The position numbers were made by a program, and so were the translations under genes. From positions 248,001 through 312,000 of the forward strand of contig NZ_CAJFCL010000004.1 of the NCBI RefSeq assembly GCF_904063065.1: a stretch of DNA of 64,000 nucleotides, in the 5' to 3' direction. This DNA comes from Pseudomonas paraversuta. Its GTDB lineage: Bacteria > Pseudomonadota > Gammaproteobacteria > Pseudomonadales > Pseudomonadaceae. The notes below the pieces were generated by a model. The model did no database searches, was not told the origin of the DNA, and saw only the letters and a list, made by a program, of their open reading frames with translations. Positions within the stretch are counted from its first letter, which is position 1; each line of letters begins with the position of its first letter. Of this stretch, positions 8,820 to 17,023 are shown in pieces.

Positions 8820-9237
8820 CAAAGGCGTTCTGCACGTTGACACTGAAATTCTGGTGCCGTTTTTCGACATCGATACCATGCACGTGGTGTGGCACGGGCA
8901 TTACGTCAAATACCTGGAAGTGGCGCGCTGCGCGCTGCTGGACCACATCGGCCACAACTACACCCACATGCTCAACGCGGGCTACGCCTGGCCGGTGATC
9001 GACATGCAGCTGCGTTATGTGCGCGGCGCCACCTTTGGCCAGCGGATCAATGTACGCGCCAGCCTGGTGGAGTGGGAGAACCGCTTGAAGATCAACTATC
9101 TGATCAGCGACCTGGCCAGCGGCGAACGCCTGACCCGGGCCAGCACCGTGCAAGTGGCGGTGGAAATTGCCAGCCGCGAAATGCAACTGGCGTCGCCCGC
9201 CTGCTTTACCGAAGCCGTCGCCAGGGTGCTGCCATGA
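8812..9237 (+). CDS. Acyl-CoA/ACP thioesterase, 4HBT/YbgC type
   Basis: A 141-residue single hot-dog protein from ATG 8812, preceded by GGAGG. The VPFFDIDTMHVVWHGHYVKYLEVAR segment holds the 4-hydroxybenzoyl-CoA thioesterase signature with an Asp before the central helix. It could release the mature aryl-polyene acid, or correct mis-loaded ACPs. It overlaps the ammonia-lyase by 8 nt and the LolA-like gene by ATGA. Confidence 0.88.
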   Translation: MRSKGVLHVDTEILVPFFDIDTMHVVWHGHYVKYLEVARCALLDHIGHNYTHMLNAGYAWPVIDMQLRYVRGATFGQRINVRASLVEWENRLKINYLISDLASGERLTRASTVQVAVEIASREMQLASPACFTEAVARVLP

Positions 9238-9881
9238 GCCCGAAATCCTGTAGCAGCGAGCTGGCTCGCGAGATGTCTGGCCGCTTTAAAAAGCTCGCTG
9301 CTACAGGGTTTGTGCTGATGTTTTTATGTTCATCAGCCCAGGCCTTCGACCTGCAACAACTCAGCACACAGCTGGCCAGGCCACAGGTTATCCACGGCGA
9401 TTTCATCCAGGAAAAACACCTGCGCGCCCTGCCCAAACCACTGATCAGCACCGGTACTTTTGTACTGGCCAAGGACCACGGCCTGCTCTGGCAACTCAAG
9501 ACCCCGTTGCAACAGGACTACCGCATCACCGCCCAGGGCATAGCCCGGCGCAACGCTTCTGAATGGCAAATGCTCCCCGGCAAGAGCGCCGGAGCCGAGC
9601 AGAACCGGCTGTTCCTCGCCGTCCTGCAGGGCGACAGCAGCGGCCTGCAGCGCGACTTCGAGCTGCAACTGCAAGGCGAAGCCAGCCACTGGCAACTGAC
9701 CCTGACCCCGCGTTCAGTGCTGCTCAAACAGATCTTCACCCGGATCAATATCGACGGCGGCGAACTGGTGCAACGCATCGAGCTGCAAGAAACCCAGGGC
9801 GACAGCACCTTGCTCAAGCTGCAAAACAGCGTCAGCAATCAACCCTTGAGCGATGCGGAGCAGCACGACTTTGCCCAGTGA
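9234..9881 (+). CDS. LolA-like periplasmic lipid carrier with REP-encoded signal-peptide region
   Basis: A 215-residue protein from ATG 9234. An unusual n-region (residues ~5-25) is followed by the hydrophobic core LAATGFVLMFLCSSAQAF with an AQA cleavage site near residue 39. The mature part (GDFIQEKHL, STGTFVLAKDHGLLWQLKTP) is that of the outer-membrane lipoprotein carrier LolA-related proteins of APE clusters. It likely shuttles the APE lipid across the periplasm from the MMPL exporter. Codons 5-25 coincide with a 16-bp inverted repeat of REP type. Its end overlaps the MMPL gene by 29 nt. Confidence 0.85.
   Translation: MSPKSCSSELAREMSGRFKKLAATGFVLMFLCSSAQAFDLQQLSTQLARPQVIHGDFIQEKHLRALPKPLISTGTFVLAKDHGLLWQLKTPLQQDYRITAQGIARRNASEWQMLPGKSAGAEQNRLFLAVLQGDSSGLQRDFELQLQGEASHWQLTLTPRSVLLKQIFTRINIDGGELVQRIELQETQGDSTLLKLQNSVSNQPLSDAEQHDFAQ
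9247..9307. repeat. REP-type palindrome inside the LolA-like gene
   Basis: Perfect 16-bp arms at 9247-9262 (CCTGTAGCAGCGAGCT) and 9292-9307 (AGCTCGCTGCTACAGG), with a GGCTCGCGAG core in between. The element is read in frame as SCSSELARE...KLAATG in the signal-peptide region. It resembles the palindrome at 15316-15382. Confidence 0.8.
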
Positions 9882-12186
9882 ACGCTGGTTGCCCCGTGGC
9901 TTTCTGATCCTGCTGCTGGCCGTGCTCGCACTGGCCGCCTGGCAATGGCGTCACGGCGCTCCGCTGTCGGCCAACCTGATGGAACTGGTGCCCGGTGAAT
10001 CGCCGGACGCCCTGGAACTGAGCGCCGAACAGCGCATGCAAGAACCGCTGAACCGCGAGATGCTGGTACTGGTGGGCAGCGCCGATCGCCAGCAGGCAAT
10101 CGCCACTGCCCGGCAACTGGGCGAAGTCTGGCAAGCCAGCGGCCTGTTCGAGAAGGTGCAGTGGAACCTGCAAGCCGACCTGCCGGCCCTGCGCCAACAA
10201 CTGCTGCGCGGACGTCTGGCGATGCTGGCCGAAGCTGATCGTACGCAACTGATCCAGCATCCCGATGCGTTCATCCAGCAGCGGGTGCAGTCGCTGTTCG
10301 ACCCCTTTACCGGGTTCAGTCTGGTGCCGAGCCAGGACGACTGGCTGGGCCTGACCGGACGCATTCAGAACAGTCAGCCGGCCCGTGGCAGCGTGCAGCT
10401 GGATATTGGTAGCGGAGCCCTGATCGCCGATGCCGACGGCAAAAGCTGGGTGCTGCTGCGGGCGCGCACCCTGGGCAATGCCTTTGACATGCAGCTGCCG
10501 CTGCAAGTGGCCGGGCTGCTCGAACAAAGCCGCCAGCAAGCGGCCAGCCACGATGTGCAATTGCTGGCCGCCAGCGGCCTGCTGTATGCGGCCAGCGGGC
10601 AACAGCAAGCGAGCCGCGAAATCACCTGGGTCGGCGGCGGTGCCACCCTGGGCATCCTTCTGCTGTTGCTGTTGGCCTTTCGCCGCTGGCGAGTATTGCT
10701 GGCCTTTGTCCCGGTGTTGGTGGGCATGCTGTTTGGCGCCGTGGCCTGCGTCGCCTGGTTTGGCAGCATGCACGTAATGACACTGGTGCTGGGCTCCAGC
10801 CTGATCGGGGTGGCAGTGGATTACCCGCTGCACTACCTGTCCAAAAGCTGGAGCCTGAAACCCTGGCGCAGCTGGCCCGCCTTGCGCCTGACCTTGCCCG
10901 GGTTGAGCCTGAGCCTGGCCACCAGCTGCATCGGTTATCTGGCCCTGGCCTTTACCCCGTTCCCGGCCCTCACCCAAATCGCCATTTTCTCCGCCGCCGG
11001 CCTGGTCGGGGCTTATCTGAGCGCCGTGTGCTTGCTGCCCGCCTTGCTCAAGGGTGTCGAACTGCGCCCGGCGCAATGGCCGCTGAGCATTGCGCAAACC
11101 CTGCTGGATATCCGTGAAGCCTTGCTCAGAAAGATTCCCACCCCGGCATTGCTGGCCCTGTTGCTGGCGTTTTGCGCCGCCGGGTTGTGGCAACTGACCA
11201 GCAAGAACGACATCCGCCAATGGGTCGGCGCACCGCCGCAGTTAATGGCCGAAGCCCAGGCCATTGCGCGAATCACCGGCTACCAGCCCACCAGTCAGTT
11301 TTTTCTGGTGCGCGCCGACAATCAACAGCAGTTGCTGGAGCGCCAGGCCGCCCTCAGTGAGCGCCTCGATCAGTTGGTCAACATGGGCAAACTGCAGGGC
11401 TATCTGGCGCTCAACCAACTGGTCAACCAGCCTGGCGCGCAACAGCAACTGCGGGCCGCCCTGGATCAACTGCCACACCACTGGCAGCCGCTGCTGGAAC
11501 TCGGCGTCAGCGAGGCTGCCCTGCAAAATGAGCTGGCCCAACTCCAGGCCTTGCCCGAGCAGCAGATTGACGATGCCTTGAGCGGGCCGCTGGCCGAACC
11601 GTGGCGCCCGCTGTGGCTGGGTAACAACCCCGAGGGCGTGGCCGCGATGGTCAGCCTGCAAGGGTTGAACAATGCCAGTCTGCTGCGGGTGCAGGCGCAG
11701 GACCTGCCCGGTGTGCAACTGGTGGACCGGCTGGGGGATTTGAACCGGGTGTTCGCCGCCACCCAAATCAGCGCCGCCGAATTGAAGCTGCTGTCCTGCG
11801 TCCTGATCGTGCTGCTGTTGATCGCGCCATTCGGTTTTCGCGGCGCGCTGCGCATCGTCGCCCTGCCGTTGCTGGCCGCGCTGTGCAGCCTGGCCAGCCT
11901 TGGCTGGCTGGGTCAGCCGCTGACCCTGTTCAGCCTGTTCGGTTTATTGCTGGTGACGGCCATCAGCGTCGATTACGCCATTCTGATGCGCGAGCAGATT
12001 GGTGGCGCTGCGGTCAGTTTGCTTGGCACCTTGCTGGCGGCACTGACTACCTGGCTGTCATTCGGCCTGCTGGCCGTATCCAGCACCCCGGCGGTGAGCA
12101 ACTTCGGGCTGTCGGTGAGCCTGGGGCTGGCGTTCAGCTTCATCCTCGCGCCATGGGCCGGGAAGCAGGAGCACAAGCCATGCTGA
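9853..12186 (+). CDS. MMPL/RND-family exporter of the APE lipid
   Basis: A 777-residue inner membrane protein. TM1 (about residues 14-30) is followed by a large periplasmic loop, a first TM bundle (about 255-400, rich in Leu/Val/Gly), a second periplasmic loop and a second bundle (about 640-770). This two-fold layout is the MMPL pattern (COG4258, 'predicted exporter'). It most likely extracts the APE lipid from the inner membrane using the proton gradient and passes it to the adjacent LolA-like carrier. Start ATG 9853 lies within the upstream gene; the N-terminus SERWLPRGFLILL supports it. Confidence 0.88.
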   Translation: MRSSTTLPSERWLPRGFLILLLAVLALAAWQWRHGAPLSANLMELVPGESPDALELSAEQRMQEPLNREMLVLVGSADRQQAIATARQLGEVWQASGLFEKVQWNLQADLPALRQQLLRGRLAMLAEADRTQLIQHPDAFIQQRVQSLFDPFTGFSLVPSQDDWLGLTGRIQNSQPARGSVQLDIGSGALIADADGKSWVLLRARTLGNAFDMQLPLQVAGLLEQSRQQAASHDVQLLAASGLLYAASGQQQASREITWVGGGATLGILLLLLLAFRRWRVLLAFVPVLVGMLFGAVACVAWFGSMHVMTLVLGSSLIGVAVDYPLHYLSKSWSLKPWRSWPALRLTLPGLSLSLATSCIGYLALAFTPFPALTQIAIFSAAGLVGAYLSAVCLLPALLKGVELRPAQWPLSIAQTLLDIREALLRKIPTPALLALLLAFCAAGLWQLTSKNDIRQWVGAPPQLMAEAQAIARITGYQPTSQFFLVRADNQQQLLERQAALSERLDQLVNMGKLQGYLALNQLVNQPGAQQQLRAALDQLPHHWQPLLELGVSEAALQNELAQLQALPEQQIDDALSGPLAEPWRPLWLGNNPEGVAAMVSLQGLNNASLLRVQAQDLPGVQLVDRLGDLNRVFAATQISAAELKLLSCVLIVLLLIAPFGFRGALRIVALPLLAALCSLASLGWLGQPLTLFSLFGLLLVTAISVDYAILMREQIGGAAVSLLGTLLAALTTWLSFGLLAVSSTPAVSNFGLSVSLGLAFSFILAPWAGKQEHKPC

Positions 12187-13340
12187 CCCTGCTGTTCTGG
12201 CTGATGGCCCTGGCCCTGTTTGCCGGGGCCACCCGGCTGGGCCGCCACTTCGGGGTGATCCCGATTGTCAGCCAGTTATTGTTGGCGTCCATCGGTTTGC
12301 CGCTGCTGATGCTGCTGTGGGTCGAACCCCACTGGCAGCTAAGCGGCGCGCAGCTGGTCACGCCAGGGTGGCTGAAAACCCTGTACAGCCTGAGTTTCGC
12401 CCTGTTGCTGGGGCATATCCTGAGTGATGTGATTGACCTGCGCATCGACCGCCAGAGCCTGAAAATCGCCCTGCCCAGTTTTGCCATTCCCTTTGTCTGC
12501 GGGCTGGCCTGCGCGGTGTGGCTGCTGCCCGCACAACCCTGGCTGAGCTCGCTGGCGGTGGGCCTGGTGTTTGCGATCACCGCCATCCCGGTGCTGTATC
12601 TGTATCTGCGCCATATCGACTACCCGCCCGCCGCTGCCCGCCGCCTGGTACAAAGCGCGATCCTGATCGACCTGACCTGCTGGAGCCTGTTCGGCCTGGC
12701 CCAGGGCAGCCTCAACCTCAGCAGCCTGCTCCTGCCGCTGGCGGGCGCCCTGCTGCCGTTGTTGCTGCGCGGACTGCGGATTCGCCAACCCCTGTGTTAC
12801 AGCCTGGGTTTTCTCGCCCTGCTGGTGGTAGCCGAGCATTACCGGCTCAATGCGCTGGTTTTCGGCGTCGGTTACCTGTTGTGCATGGCGTGGCTCAAAG
12901 TCCCGCTGGTGATGCCGTTGAAAGCCGCCTGGCTGGAAAGCCTGCAAACCCGCCTGGCGGTGCCGTTGATCCTCACCTTCGGCATTGTGCAGATCAACCT
13001 GCACAGCGCCCTGAACAGCATCAGCGCCTTGCAGATAGCGGCACTGTTGCTGCTGCCGATGGCCAGCAAGCTGCTGGGCAACTGGCTGGGTTTGAGCTGG
13101 GCCACGCCTTCGTTTACCGGCGCCAGCAAGTGGCGTGAAAGCCTGCTGCTGAATATTCGCGGCTTGAGTGAAATCGTCTTTCTCAACCTGCTGCTGCAAC
13201 AACAGCTCATCAGCCCCGCACTGTACTTCGCGCTGATGCTGATGGGCCTGATCGCCACGCTGTTACCGGCGCTGGCGGGCATCAACAAAACCCCTGTGAA
13301 GTCTGCCGTCCCCCCCGGCAAGGAGCCCGTGTGTCAGTAA
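12180..13340 (+). CDS. CPA2 Na+/H+-antiporter-like multi-TM membrane protein
   Basis: A 386-residue, very hydrophobic protein with about 11-12 predicted TM segments, from ATG 12180 (7-nt overlap). The C-terminal segment NIRGLSEIVFLNLLLQQQLISPALYFALMLMG closely follows the pattern of CPA2 antiporters (RGLxELIVLNxGLxxGVIS). It lacks the long cytoplasmic RCK domain. It may supply ion coupling to export or use the fold for another job; its role in pigment production is unknown to me. It overlaps the flavoenzyme gene by 10 nt. Confidence 0.7.
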   Translation: MLTLLFWLMALALFAGATRLGRHFGVIPIVSQLLLASIGLPLLMLLWVEPHWQLSGAQLVTPGWLKTLYSLSFALLLGHILSDVIDLRIDRQSLKIALPSFAIPFVCGLACAVWLLPAQPWLSSLAVGLVFAITAIPVLYLYLRHIDYPPAAARRLVQSAILIDLTCWSLFGLAQGSLNLSSLLLPLAGALLPLLLRGLRIRQPLCYSLGFLALLVVAEHYRLNALVFGVGYLLCMAWLKVPLVMPLKAAWLESLQTRLAVPLILTFGIVQINLHSALNSISALQIAALLLLPMASKLLGNWLGLSWATPSFTGASKWRESLLLNIRGLSEIVFLNLLLQQQLISPALYFALMLMGLIATLLPALAGINKTPVKSAVPPGKEPVCQ

Positions 13341-14578
13341 TAGATATGGAACGTCGTCAGGTCGTGGTGATTGGTGCCGGGCCGTCCGGTGCAATCGCGG
13401 CGGCCTTGCTCAAACGCAAAGGGCACGATGTATTGATCGTCGAGCGCCAGCACTTCCCGCGCTTTTCCATTGGTGAAAGCCTGCTGTCGCACTGCCTGGA
13501 TTTCATCGAGGAAGCCGGCATGCTCGAGGCGGTGCAAGCCGCCGGTTTTCAACTGAAGAACGGCGCCGCCTTCGCCTGGGGCGAGCAGTACAGCGCCTTC
13601 GATTTTGGCGACACCTTCAGCAACGGCAAGCCGACCACGTTCCAGGTCCAGCGGGCCGATTTCGACAAGCTGCTGGCTGACCAGGCTGCACTGCAAGGCG
13701 TCGAAATCCGCTATGGCGAAACCGTGACCGCAGTGGATATCGAGCGCAGCAAGCCGCTGCTGGATGTGGTGCGCGAAGACGCCAGCAGCTACCGGATCGA
13801 GGCCGACTTTATCCTCGACGCCAGCGGTTACGGACGAGTTCTGCCGCGCCTGCTCGATCTCGAAGCGCCCTCCGGTTTCCCGGTGCGCCAGGCGGTGTTC
13901 ACCCATGTCGAGGACCGGATTGACTGCACGGGTTTCGAGCGCGAAAAAATCCTCATCACCACCCACCCGACCCAGCGCGATATCTGGTTCTGGACCATCC
14001 CCTTCAGCAATGGCCGAAGTTCGGTGGGCGTGGTGGCGGCGGCGGAACACTTTGTGGGACGCAGCCAGAACCCCGACCAGTGCCTGCGCAGTTTTATCGA
14101 GCAAACCCCAAGCCTGGGCCGGGTACTGGCCAATGCCGTGTGGGACACCCCGGCACGCACCCTCGGCGGTTACTCGGCCAACGTCAAAACCCTGCACGGG
14201 CCGGGTTTTGCCTTGCTGGGCAATGCCGCCGAGTTCCTCGACCCGGTGTTCTCTTCGGGCGTGACCATTGCCATGCGCTCGGCCAGCATGGCCGCCGCAG
14301 TGCTGCACCGCCAGCTACAAGGCGAAGCCGTAGACTGGCAAACCGAGTTTGCCGAACCGCTCAAACGTGGAGTCGACACCTTCCGCTGCTACGTCGAAGG
14401 CTGGTACGCCGGCACTTTCCAGGACGTGATCTTCCACCCCGACAGCTCGCCACAAATACGGCGCATGATCAGCGCGATTCTGGCCGGCTATGCCTGGGAT
14501 GAAAGCAACCCCTTTGTCAGCGAACCCCGGCGCCGCCTGCGCATGCTGTCGGACATCTGCGCCACGGAGACCCCATGA
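13331..14578 (+). CDS. FAD-dependent oxidoreductase with flavin-halogenase signatures
   Basis: A 415-residue protein from GTG 13331 with AGGAG 5 nt upstream. It has the FAD dinucleotide motif GAGPSG (15-20), RFSIGES, a KNGAAFAWG stretch (Lys76) resembling the KxGAxFxWG active-site segment of phenol/ACP-type halogenases, and WFWTIP at 219-224, which fits the WxWxIP halogenase motif. Annotation pipelines often call such proteins tryptophan halogenase or NAD(P)/FAD oxidoreductase. It may halogenate the aryl ring or oxidise the polyene. No separate flavin reductase is in the operon. Confidence 0.8.
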   Translation: MSVIDMERRQVVVIGAGPSGAIAAALLKRKGHDVLIVERQHFPRFSIGESLLSHCLDFIEEAGMLEAVQAAGFQLKNGAAFAWGEQYSAFDFGDTFSNGKPTTFQVQRADFDKLLADQAALQGVEIRYGETVTAVDIERSKPLLDVVREDASSYRIEADFILDASGYGRVLPRLLDLEAPSGFPVRQAVFTHVEDRIDCTGFEREKILITTHPTQRDIWFWTIPFSNGRSSVGVVAAAEHFVGRSQNPDQCLRSFIEQTPSLGRVLANAVWDTPARTLGGYSANVKTLHGPGFALLGNAAEFLDPVFSSGVTIAMRSASMAAAVLHRQLQGEAVDWQTEFAEPLKRGVDTFRCYVEGWYAGTFQDVIFHPDSSPQIRRMISAILAGYAWDESNPFVSEPRRRLRMLSDICATETP

Positions 14579-15300
14579 AACCTCTGAGCGATACCTACGT
14601 CGAAGAAACCCGTTTCGGGTTTTGGTTTTTACGCAGTCACACCTGGCAGCATCACGTACTGCGCGTGGCCATCAACGACCTGCGCAGTCTGTTCAGCGCT
14701 GAGCTGCCAACGGCGCCGGTCATCCTCGATGCCGGTTGCGGGCAGGGCAAGTCGTTCCAGTACCTGCAACAAACCTTCGCCCCCAGGCGCCTGATCGGCC
14801 TCGACGCCGACCCGCTGAGCCTGACCCTGAGCCGCGAAGAAGCGCGGCGTCAGGGCATCGACATTGAACTGATCGGCAGCGACTGCGCCGAACTTGAAAT
14901 CGCGGACGCCAGCGTCGACATCCTGTTTTGCCATCAGACTTTCCATCACCTGGTGCAACAGGATCGCGCACTGGCCGAGTTTTATCGGGTGCTCAAGCCC
15001 GGCGGCTATTTGCTGTTTGCCGAATCTACCGAGGCTTACATCGATACCTGGGTGATTCGCTGGCTGTTCCGCCACCCGATGCACGTGCAGAAAAGTGCCG
15101 CGCAGTATCTGGAGATGATCCGCGATCAGGGCTTCGAGTTTACAGCGCAGAACGTGTCATACCCGTATCTGTGGTGGAGCCGCTCCAAAGACTTCGGGCT
15201 GCTGGAACGCCTGGGCCTGCGTCGCGCGAAACCGGTGGGCGAGCGCGAGGAAACCCTGGTCAACCTGGTGGCCCGTAAACCTGCAGGACCTGCGCAGTGA
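14575..15300 (+). CDS. Class I SAM-dependent methyltransferase
   Basis: A 241-residue protein with motif I VILDAGCGQGKS (about 49-60), LIGLDADP (motif II acidic residue) and LKPGGYLLFAE (post-motif III). APE head groups are often methylated on the ring or O-methylated, so this enzyme probably methylates the aryl starter or the product. The position cannot be predicted. ATGA overlap upstream, GTGA overlap downstream. Confidence 0.88.
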   Translation: MKPLSDTYVEETRFGFWFLRSHTWQHHVLRVAINDLRSLFSAELPTAPVILDAGCGQGKSFQYLQQTFAPRRLIGLDADPLSLTLSREEARRQGIDIELIGSDCAELEIADASVDILFCHQTFHHLVQQDRALAEFYRVLKPGGYLLFAESTEAYIDTWVIRWLFRHPMHVQKSAAQYLEMIRDQGFEFTAQNVSYPYLWWSRSKDFGLLERLGLRRAKPVGEREETLVNLVARKPAGPAQ

Positions 15301-15839
15301 GCCTGGCGATGCACAAAACCTGCAGGAGCGAGCTTGCTCGCGAGATTTTTAAAAAGATCAAACAGCTCGCTCCTGCAGGTTTGCTGGCGTGCCTGCTATT
15401 GGGCGGCTGCGCGAGCCTGCCACTGCCCGAACAGACCCCGACCCTGGCGCTGCCGATGCAATTGCATATTCAGCGCGAACAGGCCGACCAGCGCCAGGAC
15501 TGGCTGCTGGTGATTCAACAGCAAGGCGCAGGCTTGCGCTGGTCGTTGATGGACCCGCTGGGGATTCCCCTGGCGCGTCAGGTGTTGCAGGACGGAAGCT
15601 GGCATGCCGACGGTTTGCTGCCTCCCAACCCCGAGGCCCGGGAGCTGTTTGCCGCCCTGCTGTTTGCACTTACGCCCCAGGCCGAACTGGCGGCCAATTA
15701 TCCACAGGCAGAATCGGCGGCCGACGCGCGGTTTCTGAAACCACGCTGGCAAGTCCATTATCGACAGCCACAGGTATTGCGCATTGATATCAAGGGCGAT
15801 GTGCATTACGCCATCAGCCCGCTGGAGGCGGCACCATGA
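15297..15839 (+). CDS. DUF3261 lipoprotein of APE cluster with REP-encoded leader
   Basis: A 180-residue lipoprotein; GTG 15297 overlaps the previous stop, with ATG 15309 as an alternative start. The signal peptide ends in the lipobox LLLGGC (Cys at about residue 38). The codons for residues ~7-28 (TCRSELARE...QLAPAG) are the arms and core of a REP-type palindrome. The mature part matches DUF3261 proteins of APE clusters, suggested to insert or anchor the APE lipid in the outer membrane, possibly like LolB. It overlaps the ketosynthase gene by ATGA. Confidence 0.82.
   Translation: MSLAMHKTCRSELAREIFKKIKQLAPAGLLACLLLGGCASLPLPEQTPTLALPMQLHIQREQADQRQDWLLVIQQQGAGLRWSLMDPLGIPLARQVLQDGSWHADGLLPPNPEARELFAALLFALTPQAELAANYPQAESAADARFLKPRWQVHYRQPQVLRIDIKGDVHYAISPLEAAP
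15316..15382. repeat. REP-type palindrome inside the DUF3261 lipoprotein gene
   Basis: Perfect 18-bp arms at 15316-15333 (AAACCTGCAGGAGCGAGC) and 15365-15382 (GCTCGCTCCTGCAGGTTT). The left side continues into GCGAGCTTGCTCGCGAG, a common Pseudomonas REP core. It is translated in frame as part of the signal peptide. Confidence 0.85.
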
Positions 15840-17023
15840 CCGCGTATCTGAATGCCTTGGGCATCATCTGCTCCCTGGGCCGCAGCCCCGATGAAGTGGC
15901 GCGCCGGCTGTTTGCCGGTGACTGCTCGGGCATACAGCGCGCCAGCGGCCTGGTACCCGGACGCAAGGTGTCGGTGGCCGGTGTGCAGGGCGAACTGGCG
16001 GCGATCCCGGCGCAATTGAGTGCGCACGCCAGCCGCAATAACCAGTTGCTGCTCGAAGCGGCATTGCAGATTCGCGAGCCCATTGAACAGGCAATCCGCA
16101 CCTGGGGCCGTGACCGCATCGCCATTGTGCTGGGCACCAGCACCTCGGGGATCGATGAAGCCAGCCAGGGTATTGCCCACTACTTGCAGCATCGGCAGTT
16201 CCCCGAAGATTACGACTATCAGCAACAAGAACTGGGGGCGCCGGCCAGTTTCCTGGCTGACTGGCTGAATGTCAGCGGCCCGGCCTATGTCATTTCTACC
16301 GCCTGCACCTCCAGCGCCCGGGCCCTGATGAGCGCCCAGCGCCTGCTGGACATGAACCTGTGTGACGCGGTGCTGTGCGGCGGTGTGGACAGTTTGTGCA
16401 AGCTGACCCTCAATGGTTTTTCGGCCCTTGAAGCGGTGTCCGATGAACGCTGCAACCCGTTCTCGGCAAACCGCTGCGGAATCAATATTGGCGAAGCCGG
16501 CGTACTGTTCTTGATGAGCCGTCAGCCCGCCGCAGAACATTCGATTGCCCTGCTCGGTGCCGGCGCCAGCTCGGACGCGCACCATATCTCGGCCCCCGAG
16601 CCCACTGGCCGGGGTGCGGTGCAGGCCATGCACAAGGCTTTGCACCGGGCCAGTCTGCAAGCCGGTCAGATCGGTTACCTGAACCTGCATGGCACTGCCA
16701 CCCGGCACAATGACGCCATGGAAAGCCACGCCGTGGCCCAGGTGTTCCCCCAGGCGGTGCCATGCTCGTCGACCAAGCCCATGACCGGCCATACGCTGGG
16801 TGCAGCAGGCGCACTGGAAGCTGCGTTTTGCTGGTTGAGCCTGACCCGCGGCAACCTGCTGCCACCCCATGTCTGGGACGGCCAGGGTGATCCGCAACTT
16901 CCGGTACTGAATTGGGTGACGCCCGGCCAGACCCTGGCATCTACACAACAGCGCTGCCTGATGAGCAACTCGTTTGCTTTCGGTGGCAATAACGTCAGCC
17001 TGATTATCGGAGACGCCCCATGA
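15836..17023 (+). CDS. Beta-ketoacyl-ACP synthase (ApeO-like KS)
   Basis: A 395-residue thiolase-fold condensing enzyme with an intact Cys-His-His triad: Cys157 in STACTSS, His285 in LHGTATRHND and His319 in KPMTGHTLGAAG, plus the C-terminal SFAFGGNN. It should condense malonyl-ACP with the aryl-acyl starter and the growing polyene. By analogy with the Xenorhabdus ApeO:ApeC complex its partner is probably the half-ketosynthase at 1378, which is unusual in being 14 kb away at the other end of the operon. ATGA overlaps on both sides. Confidence 0.92.
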   Translation: MTAYLNALGIICSLGRSPDEVARRLFAGDCSGIQRASGLVPGRKVSVAGVQGELAAIPAQLSAHASRNNQLLLEAALQIREPIEQAIRTWGRDRIAIVLGTSTSGIDEASQGIAHYLQHRQFPEDYDYQQQELGAPASFLADWLNVSGPAYVISTACTSSARALMSAQRLLDMNLCDAVLCGGVDSLCKLTLNGFSALEAVSDERCNPFSANRCGINIGEAGVLFLMSRQPAAEHSIALLGAGASSDAHHISAPEPTGRGAVQAMHKALHRASLQAGQIGYLNLHGTATRHNDAMESHAVAQVFPQAVPCSSTKPMTGHTLGAAGALEAAFCWLSLTRGNLLPPHVWDGQGDPQLPVLNWVTPGQTLASTQQRCLMSNSFAFGGNNVSLIIGDAP

